DNA of 64,000 nt from positions 44,830,924-44,894,923 of the forward strand of contig JAFMSR010000014.1 of assembly GCA_022818135.1 (NCBI GenBank), read 5' to 3'. Every line of letters begins with the position of its first letter. Position 1 is the first letter of the stretch. Origin of the DNA: Saxidomus purpurata (taxonomy: Eukaryota > Mollusca > Bivalvia > Venerida > Veneridae). Both the position numbers and the translations under genes were made by a program. Under the pieces are notes generated by a model. It was not told the origin of the DNA. It saw nothing but the letters and a program-made list of their open reading frames with translations, and did no database searches. Shown here one piece after another: positions 51,701 through 63,900 of this stretch.

Positions 51701-54700
51701 CACTAATTTGCTCATTACTTATCACAGTTTTCACATAAGAGTTAATAAATTGCTCATCAATATTTTCCTGATCATTAATATTGGTGTTTATTTCTATCAC
51801 ACACTTTGCCTGTACACTTGTCAAATCCGTATCTTCGGTTGGCAAAGAAGATTCTTCAGTCTCTCTGAATGAGGCATTGATTGAAATATCCAGCCCTAAG
51901 CACTCACCATCAATAGTATCATAGTATTCAACATTTGGAATGGACATTGACTCTGGGTCATCGTGGTAAAGGAAGAATCCAGAGCTTGAAGCACAATCTT
52001 GCAGAGAAGAGTGGAGCTGCTGAAGCGCATATGTGTCCAATACACGGTCTTGTGGGGCACGAGGATCAAAATTGTTCACAGTTGTTTTTTCAGTGTTAGA
52101 TTTACCATAACGAAACTTTCTTATTTTCATCTCGGACAAGGGTTTGGCTTGCACATGTAAATTTCTTGGAACAATCCATTCATTCAACCTAGAAGTACTT
52201 GAGACTTTAGCCGGTTTTTCATGATTCCCTTTCATTGTAAAATCCTCAATAGCAAAAAAGAAGGCCACCAACATGATTACATTTGCCGGCTCCACTGATG
52301 CCAAGCCTGAAAAATACCAAAGAAAGATACATAAACTAAATGCAGATATATTAAATATACTGTCACATTACTGATTGTGATAACAAATGAGCATAATAGC
52401 TAATATCGTATAATGGATATCTTTGATGATATCCTGTTTAACAATAATGTTAAAGCTGCTATCTCTAAGATTTTGGGGCAAAAAACTCTTGAGTCTGACA
52501 TTGACGTTTCAAAAGAATATTATAATTTATATAAATTCCTTAAATCAATCACTACCACATTCTTTTGACTATCCGGTATAAACAGACAGTCTAGCAATGC
52601 TGTTTTTTCACTGGGAACAAGCAGCTTTAACAATTTGACGCTGACACAGAAGTAACGCTTTAAAATATGCAAGATTCTAGTATACATAATAAGACACTTC
52701 ACTGATGTGACATAAGTTCAAGTCCCAATCTTTTTTGCTTATTGGGTGTGATATTTTTCTACTGTACATTTTGTTTACAACTTCATACCCATTTTAAGGA
52801 ATGTAATGCAAATGAAGAGGCCACTGGGAATTAGATCAAATCCTTTAAAACAAATTAAATATAAGATACAACAGTATTAATTTAAGAAATAATAAATGTG
52901 TCCCTGTATTTTATCGTTTAATAAAATACAATCAAAAGTTTGTGGGCATAGTAATTGAATCAGGAGTATGTAGCACGAGTGATTTAATATTTCGCATCCA
53001 AACGACTGGCTGTATTTAATTAAGCAATAAAATACAGAGATGCATTTATTATTTTGATTTTAACACGAAATTGCCTTTGAAAAGTAATGTGAACTATGTT
53101 CGACACATAGCAACATTCCATAGTTATTTACAAGCACGCTATGCGACTGGACGCGTACATCATTTACTGCATGTGTTGCCCGTGGAAAATGTGATGTATC
53201 TCATCATTAGGTCATGTATAGCTTCTTTCCATCTATATCTATTTATTATCCTTCCATAAAATTTGCGGTCTTCTGATTGGTATACGATCCGTAAATATAT
53301 ATTGATATTTATGGGCAAGCCGGTAATATACACTTGACATAACCCTGTTACTGTACCCCATGCTAAATGTGAGCTTGTTCGCCATGTACACTACGTCACT
53401 GTATAAGTCCGTGCTGATTTGTGACGTCATGCAGTGACATTGAGGTATCATAAGGGGATTTGAAGTCCTTCTTACATTCAGACGTAAAATAAATAAAACA
53501 TAAACGGAATCTTCCAACATTTAAGAAACGGAAGGGTAATAAAATTGTTATTTGGTTTTTGACGTGATATATGGGGATATATTACCCGCCTCGACATAAT
53601 ATTACCCTCGCCTAATGGCTCGGGTAATATAAGTCTAGGCGGATAATATATCCCCATATACCACTTCAAAAACCAAATAACATAATATACGAAACATTGC
53701 AGATCGTGGTAGAATAAATGTCGGGTACCTAATATAATACAACAGATCAACATAAGCAACTTGAGCTATTCCCCAACCTTTTTCACTGGAAAATTAATCA
53801 TTTTCTGTTGAATTCTGGTATATTCTGTTGTTGTTTTTTTTACATTTCTGCTACAGTTAATGTATACGAATTTATTTCTATACACGGATCTAAACACGAT
53901 ATATTTTTTAATGTTTTCTATGTGACCAAATATATACATACCCGGCTGGACACTCGCATGCTGCAAACTGTACATCATTGTCTTTGAATATCACAACCAC
54001 CTTGTACTTCTCTTGTTTCATTGAGGCAATAACTTTACACTTGACCCATATAAGTCCATAGCTTTTGGCAATTTCATAGCACGTGATGTGACCTTCTGCA
54101 AAGAATTGGTACGATTTCATTTTTTTGTACGAAGCACCTGTCAGTTCACCGGATCCGTATTTGTTAGTACGTTCCACCAAGTATGAAAATAACTTGTCAA
54201 ATGTAAATTTCGGAAGATCACGTAAATCGTTCGACCACAACCGACCTTTTGTTGTAAGCATTATGTCATCATACGTCGTTTCCTTCCCTTGCATGTTACG
54301 AAGAGCACTCAACGGATCAGAATCTTTGTCAACACATGGCGTGTCGTCACAAACTCGGGTTTTCATTCTGTTTTCCTTTTGACACAACACTAAAAACACG
54401 AGCTACAAGTATGTCCTTATTTCCTACCACTGGCTGTCCATGTTTACGCAAAATATCTTTCAAATCTTTACACGTATATGTCCATAATTTATCAATATTT
54501 ACATCAAGAACGTTATCTGTGTGTTTGTCGGCCATTGTTGTAAAAATCAATACATCCTGAGCCTCGTTTTCGATTTAGGTCAGATAAGGTCTAATCGGAT
54601 TATGGGGATTGTGAAACTCGACTATTAAAATGTGTACGATCAAATTTCTACAAAAACATTTCAAAACCTCTCAAAACGCTTCGAAATGCAAGATAAATTG

Positions 54701-54958
54701 TTGATAAAATACGCTTCCGGTATGGGATATGTCTAATTTTGACCCTATTCCGTCGTCGTTGTCGTTTGATTTCGGATCGACCCGCATTTTGTACCACTGT
54801 GTTTTTGTGTGTGTTGATTCTTATGATACCATCTTCATTGATCGTAGACGCATAACAAGAGATGGTCGACGAACCTTAATAGGGGAAACAAGAACGTCTT
54901 TCTGAGTAATTTTTAGCTCGACTATTCGAAGAATAAGGAGACTATTGCACTCGCCCCA

Positions 54959-54993
<35 letters not shown>

Positions 54994-57900
54994 TGCGTTG
55001 GTTAAAGTTTTTCATAAAGTCAAATATCTTGAACACTATCAAAGGTATTGACTTGAAACTCAAACTATATGTTTACCATCAACATCTTCACCTGAGGAAA
55101 CAATCCCCATAACTCTGTTTTGATTTTTGACAGATTTATGCCCCTTTTTAACTTAGAAATTTTGGTTAAAGTTTTTTATAAATTCAAATATCTTGAATAC
55201 TATCAAAGGTATTGACTTGAAACTCAAAGTATGTGTCTACCATCAACATCTTCACCTGAGGAAACAATCCCCATAACTCTGTTTTGATTTTTGACAGATT
55301 TATGCCCCTTTTTAACTTAGAATTTTTGGTTAAAGTTTTTTATAAATTCAAATATCTTGAATACTATCAAAGGTATTGACTTGAAACTCAAAGTATGTGT
55401 CTACCATCAACATCTACACCTGAGGAAACAATCCCCATAACTCTGTTTTGATTTTTGACAGATTGATGCCCCTTTTTAACTTAGAATTTTTGGTTAAAGT
55501 TTTTTTATGCCCCCGAAGGGTGGCATATTAAAATCGCACCGTCTGTCCGTCTGACCGTCTGTCCGTCTGTCCGTCTGTCCGTCCGTCCGTCCGTCCGTCC
55601 GTCCGTCTGTCCGTCCGTCCGTGCGTCCCCACTTACAAATTCGTGTCCGGACTGTAACTTTGTCATGCATTGAAGGATTTTAAAATAACTTGGCACACAT
55701 GTCTAGCACATCAAGACGACGTGTCGCGTGCAAGACCCACATCCCTACCTCAAAGGTGAAGGTCACACTTGGAGTATGAAGGTTATGGAATCCTCTATAT
55801 ATGCACACATTCGTGTCCGGACTGTAACTTTGTCATGCATTGAAGGATTTTAAAATAACTTGGCACACATGTCTAGCACATCAAGACGACGTGTCGCGTG
55901 CAAGACCCACGTCCCTAGCTCAAAGGTCAAGGTCATAAGGTAATGGATTCCTCTATATAAGCATATATGCACACATTCGTGTCCGGACTGTAACTTTGTC
56001 ATGCATTGAAGGATTTTAAAATAACTTGGCACAAATGTCTAGCACATCAAGATGACGTGTCGCGTGCAAGACCCACGTCCCTAGCTCAAAGGTCAAGGTC
56101 ATACTTAGAGTTTGAAGGTAATGGATTCCTCTATATAAGCATATATGCACACATTTGTGTCCTGACTGTAACTTTGTCATGCCTTGAAGGATTTTAAAAT
56201 AATTTGGCACAAATGTCTAGCACATCAAGACGACGTGTCGCGTGCAAGACCCACATCCCTACCACAAAGGTCAAGGTCACACTTAGAGTTTATAGGTAAT
56301 GGAATCCTGTATATATGCATACATTTTTGTCCGGACTATAACTTTATTATGCTTTGAAGGATTTTAAAATAACTTGGCACAAATGTCTAGCACATCAAGC
56401 GGATGTGTCGTGTGCAAGACCCAAGTCCCTACCTCAAAGGTCAAGGTCACACTTAGTGTTTAAAGTAATGGAATACTGTATGCATGATTACTCTGTCATG
56501 CATGGAAGGATTTTAAAATTACATAGCACATTTATTGAGCACATGGAGAGGACACAGACTGTGAGGCACCTCTTTCGGGGGCATTCGTCACTTGTGAGGG
56601 ACAGCTCTTGTTTAAATTCAAATATCTTGAATACTATCAAAGGTATTGACTTGAAACTCAAAGTATGTGTCTACCATCAACATATTCACCTGAGGAAACA
56701 ATTCCCATAACTCTGTTTTGATTTTTGACAGAATTATGCCCCTTTTTAACTTAGAAGTTTTGGTATTTTTTTTTTGTAAATTCAAATATCTTGAATACTA
56801 TATAAGGTATTGACTTGAAACTCAAAGTATGTGTCTACCATCAACATTATACACCTGAGGAAACAATTCCCATAACTCTGTTTTGATTTTTGACAGATTT
56901 ATGCCCCTTTTTAACTTAGAAGTTTTGGTATTTTTATGCCCCCGAAGGGTGGCATATTAAAATCGCACCGTCTGACCGTCTGTCCGTCTGTCCGTCCGTC
57001 CGTCTGTCCGTCCGTCCGTGCGTCCCCACTTACAAATTCGTGTCCGGACTGTAACTTTGTCATGCATTGGAGGATTTTAAAATAACTTGGCACACATATC
57101 TAGCACATCAAGACGACGTGTCGCGTGCAAAACCCACATCCCTACCTCAAAGGTGAAGGTCACACTTGGAGTATGAAGGTTATGGAATCCTCTATATATG
57201 CACACATTCGTGTCCGGACTGTAACTTTGTCATGCATTGAAGGATTTTAAAATAACTAGGCACACATGTCTAGCACATCAAGACGACGTGTCGCGTGCAA
57301 GACCCACGTCCCTAGCTCAAAGGTCAAGGTCATACTTAGAGTTTGAAGGTAATGGATTCCTCCATATAAGCATATATGCACACATTCGTGTCCGGACTGT
57401 AACTTTGTCATGCATTGAAGGATTTTAAAATAACTTGGCACAAATGTCTAGCACATCAAGACGACGTGTCGTGTGCAAGACCCACGTCCCTAGCTCAAAG
57501 GTCAAGGTCATACTTAGAGTTTGAAGGTAATGGATTCCTCTATATAAGCATATATGCACACATTCGTGTCCGGACTGTAACTTTGTCATGCCTTGAAGGA
57601 TTTTAAAATAATTTGGCACAAATGTCTAGCACATCAAGACGACGTGTCGCGTGCATGACCCACATCCCTACCACAAAGGTCAAGGTCACACTTAGAGTTT
57701 ATAGGTAATGGAATCCTGTATATATGCATACATTTGTGTCCGGACTATAACTTTATTATGCTTTGAAGGATTTAAAAATAACTGTGCACAAATGTCTAGC
57801 ACATCAAGCGGATGTGTCGCGTGCAAGACCCAAGTCCCTACCTCAAAGGTCAAGGTCACACTTAGTGTTTAAAGTAATGGAATACTGTATGCATGATTAC

Positions 57901-60900
57901 TCTGTCATGCATGGAAGGATTTTAAAATTACATAGCACATTTATTGAGCACATGGAGAGGACACAGACTGTGAGGCACCTCTTTCGGGGGCATTCGTCAC
58001 TTGGGAGGGACAGCTCTTGTTTTTTGTAAATTCAAATATCTTGAATACTATATAAGGTAATGACTTGAAACTCAAAATATATGTTTACCATCAACATCTA
58101 CACCTGAGGAAACAATCCCCATAACTCTGTTTTGATTTTTGATAGATTTGTGTCCCTTTTTAACTTTGAATGTTTTGTTAAAGATAGAATACTATCGAAC
58201 GTATTTACTGTCAACATCTTCACCAATGTTTTTGATTTTTGACATATTTATGCCCTTTTTAACTTAGAATTTTGTCACAGTTTTTCCAGACTAAAATGGA
58301 AATACTCAAAATGGCTTTCTTTTGAAATGTCATAGAATAATTATGCAGCATGAAGCGGTCATGCTTTTTTAATTCTATACATATCAATTTTGAAAAGTTA
58401 CAAAATTATTCATGATCAAATATACAAGGTCATGTATTTCTTTGAAATTATCCCCCCCATCCTCCCTCCAGTTGGCTTGCAGAATCCAGAGTAAGGCCTT
58501 GAATGCAATGTACATTTACAAAGGTTTTTTGAACAAGTTTCATATCTTTGACCTTAATTCTTATAGACAATTACACAATACTCCTGTTCTTAGACAAAAA
58601 CCCCATTTTACCAACAAGCTTTCGAATAGTCGAGCGTGCTGTCATGTGACAGCTCTTGTTAATGATCATTTTATAGTCATTTCGATCAGACTGTCACTAT
58701 TGAAAGGGGTTTAAGTGGGTCAAATAATATCCAAGTTTAATGTCTATGGTTGAATGCACTTTTGAAAAATTCGCTTTGTGGACAAATTTGACTTTTGAGA
58801 TGCAGTGACAAAATGGAAAGCATCCAAAGAGAAACACCAGTTGCCTTGCCAACCCTTTCAATACCCACAATTTTGTGATGTGTCACATGCAGTTTTACAG
58901 AAGTAAACTGAATAAAACTCCTTTAACACATAGTCATGCCTTTTATTTTTTTACAATAAAGGGTATGACCCTCGGAATTTCTAAATGACCCCCAAATTCG
59001 GATACAGGGAATTGGCATCAAGGGTCTTCCTCCTCCATGAAAGCCGGAAGTTGCAGTATGACCTTAGCTGTTGGGTACGACTTTAAATCCGAATTAATTC
59101 GCACAATGCAATCAACCTTATGGGCATATCCCATAACTTTTGAATGACATTTAAAGTTGTTCAAACCATAAATTTTCAGTTCAGTTTTGTCAAAATCCAT
59201 TTCTCAGTTACGATTCACAGCTTGATACTTCATAGGGTAGTTGAACATAGTCACTGAATGACATAATGTAAGCACATGGGTTCCTATCTCAAAAGTAAAG
59301 TTTACACACATGGTGAAAGGTCAAAATTTGTGGACAGTTGTGTCTCCAGTTTATAACTTTACTCGTGCAAGGGTTGTCCTGATATTCACACATGTATGTG
59401 TACAGTCTATGTTGTCCTGATATTTACACATGTATGTGTGCAGACTGTGTTGTTCAGAGACAATCGATCCTCCAGCACTTTCAGTCCTTTGATTAGATTG
59501 TTTTAAGCTAAAGAAAAATGGGGGTCAAGGTCACTGGGGTCAAGGTCAAGGTCACTGTTACTAAAAATGTATTTTGTTTTTTTTATTTTTAAATTGTAGC
59601 AAAAAAAATTTGGGGGTCAAGGTCAAGGGCACTGTTACTAAAATAGGGGGGAGTCAAGATGACTGTTTTTTTCTAATTCTACAATTTCTGCAGGCGCCGT
59701 TTAAACCTGCTTTGGTGGCATTGCCGCGTCTTCTTGTTTTTACATATTTTTTCAGAAGTATTCTGTAAGAAACTATCACATAAAGTACTGTTGTTGTTTT
59801 TTTTTTCAAATAAAAAAAAAATAAATTGCCTACCTACCTACCCAACTTCATATACATCAGTGCTTTCAACTATATTTAAACATGGTGATTTGTATTGGGC
59901 ACTCTATGACTTTAAGAACTTTTTCGAACCATTAACAAACTTTACATATTTTTTCCTTGGACCAGATCTTAATCAAACTTATTTAAAGAATTAGGTCTTC
60001 CCACCTAGTGCTTGGAGACATATTGATTTGGTGCTGTTCTTCTGTCACAAAAGTTTGTCCGTGCAAATCCTCCTACACACCAGGATTGATTTTACTGAAA
60101 CTTGGTAGAAATGTTAAGTATCAAGGCTAGTTGTGCATATCGTCAGCATTTTCTGGTTAAGTGATTCTTAGCAGAGTTATTGTCTTAACCCTTAGTTTTT
60201 CCGCGCAGCTCCTCTTACACCATACACCGCCGGGCAGATTTCAGTCAAACTATGTATGATTGACCAGTGCTAAGCTTAGTTGTGCATATCATTGGCATTT
60301 TCCAGTTCATTGATTCTTATCGGATTTTTAGCTGGACTTTTTGAAGAAAAGGGAAGCTATGCTACTCGCCTTGGCTTCGGTGTAAGCGTCTGCGTGGGCG
60401 TTGGTGTCACACCTTGTTTAACTTTTTCTAACACCCTACTTTATTTCAAAACCATTGGAGGTATTGCTTTGAAATTTACCATACTTGTTTACCATCATAT
60501 CCTCCATCAACAGACAACAGTACATAACTCTGTCAAGGTTTTTGTCAGAATTATGGCCCTTTTTTGAGTTGGAAAGTGCATTGAGCTTTGTTAAGTTTTC
60601 GTACCACCCCACTTTATTTCAAAACCATTATAGATATTTCTTTGAAACTTAATATTATCATTAACCATCATTACCTGCATCCACAAACAAGAGTACATAG
60701 CTCTGAAGGTTTTGGACTTACATTGAATACATTGAATATAGGTAAAATCCATTTATTGACTTAACCCATTCAGATATTGCTTTGAAACATGCAATACTTG
60801 TTTGCATCATTATCCGCATCTGTAGGCAAGAGATGGTAACTCTGTCAAGGATTTAAAAAGAAAATTAAGGCCCTTTATTGACTTAGAATCTCAGTTAAGT

Positions 60901-63900
60901 TTTTTTTACCAGTCCACTTTTTGACTGAACTGTTTGAGATATTACTTTGAAAGTTTGAATACTTGTTTATCATCATGATCCCCAAATGTAGGCAGGAGAA
61001 GGTAACTCTGTCAAGAAATTCATTTGAATTATGGCCATTTTTGACTTGGAAACTCAGTTTAATTGTTCATTCTTGTCCACTTGTTGACTTAACCATTTTA
61101 GATATTACTTTGAATTATGGGATACTTATGTACCAGCATGACACTCATATCTAAGCAAGAGAAGATAACTCTGCGAAAATGTCTCTTGATTTGTACTTAC
61201 AAATTCCTAGTTAAAATCTTGTGTGCAACTGGCATTGTAATTAATGCAAATATCATTAACCACTTAAAGTACTAATGTAAAACTTTTCTGTAGTCTATCA
61301 GACAATTAAGTTTGAAAACTCTTTGACTTAATATCTTGCTACTTGTGGCCCTTGTATATACAGATCCTCGTTTTGCCTTTTACAAACAAACTTTTGTTTT
61401 ATTGGCAAGCACTGAGAAAAGTCGAGCACACTGTCCTACTGACAGCTCTTGTTTTTCTTTTTAAGGCAAAATGAAAGTAAGTTAAGCTTTGAATTATTTG
61501 TACTGTAATTTCCGGACAATAGGCCGCTTCACTGTATTTGCCACACATATATTTTTATGATTTTAGAAACAAAATTGTACGTATAGATCACTCCGGCACA
61601 TAGGCTGCGGCCGATACGCAGAATATGGTGCATAAATGAGTCTGGCTAATTTGCTGATATACGGTAGAATGTGGTAGTTGATTAACCTATGAAGGCTAAA
61701 TGGTTTGGAAAGCTCTCAAAATACCAATTCAAAAAAACAGAATTGTTATAAAGGCTGCTTGAAACTACCAATTCAAAAAAGTAAAAGGTCATATAGGCCG
61801 CTTGCCGCATAGGCCGCATCTACAAAAATTTATCTTTTTTAATGTATAGGCCATGGCCTACTAGACATTCAGGTTGCCATGACTACCAATAGAAAAAAAT
61901 GTAGCCAAATTTTGAATGAAGCTGGTTAAAAAAATCCTTGAGTGATAGCCACCTTTAACCTAGATCCATCTCAAAAAAAAAGTTAATGCAATTGTTGTCA
62001 TATTTCAGAGAGAAATAGTAGATACAGAAAAAACCAAGGCATCTAAGACAGCTGCTTCAGAATTGTTGAAAGAAGTACAATCCAATAAAGAAGAAATACA
62101 AATTGCAGCAGTTGCAGGAAATCTGCATGGTGATAAGAAAGATGCTGCGAAGGACAAAGAAGTCCTTGAAGCTGCGAATAAAGCTCAAGTCACACAGAAG
62201 GAAATCAATAGAGAGAAGGATCAAGGAGATAATTCAGGTAATGAGTAAAAAGAGAGACTTACTCGCTGTATGATTTTGACCAGATGCAAGAGAGAACATT
62301 TTTAGAAATTTTGTGATAGCAATAACTTGCATCTGAAATTGTGTTCAAAGTTTTCAGATACAATATTGAGATTACAGAGATATACAACTGAGAAATTATT
62401 GTATTATTATGTCTCCCACTTAGTGGTGGGAGACATATTGATTTAGTGCTGTCTGTCTGTATGTCAAATATCTTTGCGAAACTTTGTCAGAATGAGTGTC
62501 TAGGTAGAGTTGAAATGGGTCATCTTGGATCAAAATCTATGTCACCAGGTCAAATCATACAAAAACCTTGTGTTTATTTTTTTATGAATTTTCATGAAAC
62601 TTCGTGAGAATGATTGACTTGTTGAAATCTAGGTAAAGTTTGAATATGGGTCGTCTCAGGTCAAAAACTAGGTCACCATGGCAAATCAAAGGAAAACTTC
62701 ATTAACACCCTTTTGGCCAAATTTCAGCACCAATCATCATGAAAATTGGTCAGAATGATTATCTTGATGATCCATAGGCCAGGTTTGTAACTGGGTCACA
62801 TGGGGTGTAAAACCAGATCATCAAATCAAAAGAATACCTTGTTAACATTGTAGAGGCCACATTTGATACTCAATTTGCACACAAATTGGTCAGAATGTTG
62901 GTCTTGATGTTTCAAGGGTCAATAACTGGGTCACCATGGCAAATAAAAGAAAAAACTTGTGAACACGATAGAGGCCACATTTTGCATTTAATCATCATGA
63001 AAATGTATCAGAATATTTTTCTTGATGAGCAATGTCACTTAGGCATGCAATATAGAGCCATCATGACTCTCTTGTTTCTATACACAGTGGAAACTTACAT
63101 TGGTGTACACCCGTACAAGCTCGAAAAACCTGATGCTCTTACATTTAAAGCAGGGGAGATAATCACTGTTACACAGAAAAATGATGACTGGTGGACAGGC
63201 TCTATAGGAAAAAGGCATGGGACCTTTCCAGCAGGTTTTGTTGAACCATATAAGTTGCAGGTAAGGAAGGTGTAAAATTATCTGAAATGAATAAAAGATT
63301 TAACTTACTAACGGATGACCCCTCAGACAGTCAGTGAGTGAAAGTAGTGTAAAGAGTTCTATAAGTTACAGCAGGCATATAAAATTGTCATTTAGTTCTT
63401 TAATCTTGTGTGAGGCACACTCACACCTTTATCAAGCCATTGTGGCCATGTAGTCTGATATGGACTTATGCTGTTCCACTACCCATCACAAACAACCTGT
63501 CAGTGACTGGCAGAATAGGACACTTTTAATTGTAGAGCTTTCTCTTCGTAATACATGTACTGTAAATCACTTCAGGGACATTCATCACTTATGAGTGAGT
63601 GTCAGCTCTTGTTTAAGGGGTATTAACAATTGAAAGATATCTGTAATAAAAATTTGATGTTCCTTTAAACAGTAGTATAGACTTAAAACTATAAATCAGT
63701 GCTTTCAACTGCATTTAAACTCCACAGTACAATGAATTATGGTGATCTGTGTTGTCGACTTCTTTTAGAACCATTGGTTTCTTCCATGAACAAACTTCAC
63801 ATCATGTTTCTTGGGGTCAGGTCTTAAAAAATTGTAGCCCAATTTTGAACGAAGGTGGTTCAAGTAAATTCCTTGAGTGATTGAGACCTTTAACCTAGGT

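Larger units (their letters stand above)
50943..54535 (-). pseudogene. SAP-SWIM-YqaJ nuclease of ISL2EU (frameshifted)
   Basis: Exon 1 runs 54535 to 53942 (donor GCCGG|GTATGT) and exon 2 runs 52306 to 50943 (acceptor TTTTTCAG). Exon 1 starts with a SAP-like DNA-binding segment (CKDLKDILRKHGQPVVGNKD). It later has the first half of a SWIM-type zinc finger, Cys-Glu-Cys at 53950-53958. Exon 2 supplies Cys-Asn-His at 52273-52281. The nuclease domain follows: ITASNFGKV, GASLDG (usual SPDG), ECKCPVS with the Glu-x-Lys pair at about 51335-51343, and YYAQVQGQM. YqaJ proteins are lambda-exonuclease-like. Two frameshifts are seen, one between about 54350 and 54400 and one at a T6 run (52254-52259). An in-frame reading of exon 2 alone, from its first ATG, hides the zinc finger. 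Confidence 0.85.
45985..54576. mobile_element. ISL2EU-type DNA transposon, 8.6 kb, recently inactivated
   Basis: Terminal inverted repeats of 26 bp (45985-46010 and 54551-54576) match at 24 positions; the shared part includes AAAACGAGGCTC and GGATGTA. Two convergent genes lie inside: a THAP-domain DDE transposase on + and a SAP/SWIM/YqaJ nuclease on -. This pairing of transposase and YqaJ nuclease is the known coding plan of ISL2EU transposons (IS4EU/PIF-Harbinger-related). The nuclease ATG lies 16 bases inside the right repeat. A target duplication cannot be read with confidence. Both genes carry lesions. It sits within intron 9 of the SH3 gene. Confidence 0.82.
54911..58660 (+). mobile_element. 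HINE family A copy 2, with two nested family C HINEs
   Basis: The left end AGCTCGACTATTCGAA (54915) is followed by (GTCGGC)n. The right end has TTCGAATAGTCGAGC at 58621-58635, the hairpin GCTGTCATGTGACAGC and CTCTTGTT. Core units of about 150 bp match 1511-2751. Two family C elements (55503-56613 and 56932-58022) interrupt the core at matching positions. The Arg-rich open frame on the minus strand near 54900-55060 is a translation of the microsatellite. Confidence 0.82.

Noticed and set aside
54821..55063. Arg-rich open frame on the minus strand
   Set aside because: It translates the (GTCGGC)n tract of a HINE; similar Arg-rich reading occurs at 1497-1706.
55505..57619. Many 60-64 codon open frames on both strands
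   Set aside because: All are copies of the family C HINE core unit in different frames.
59018..59200. 60-codon minus-strand open frame
   Set aside because: No motif recognised and no exon context, so not called as a gene.
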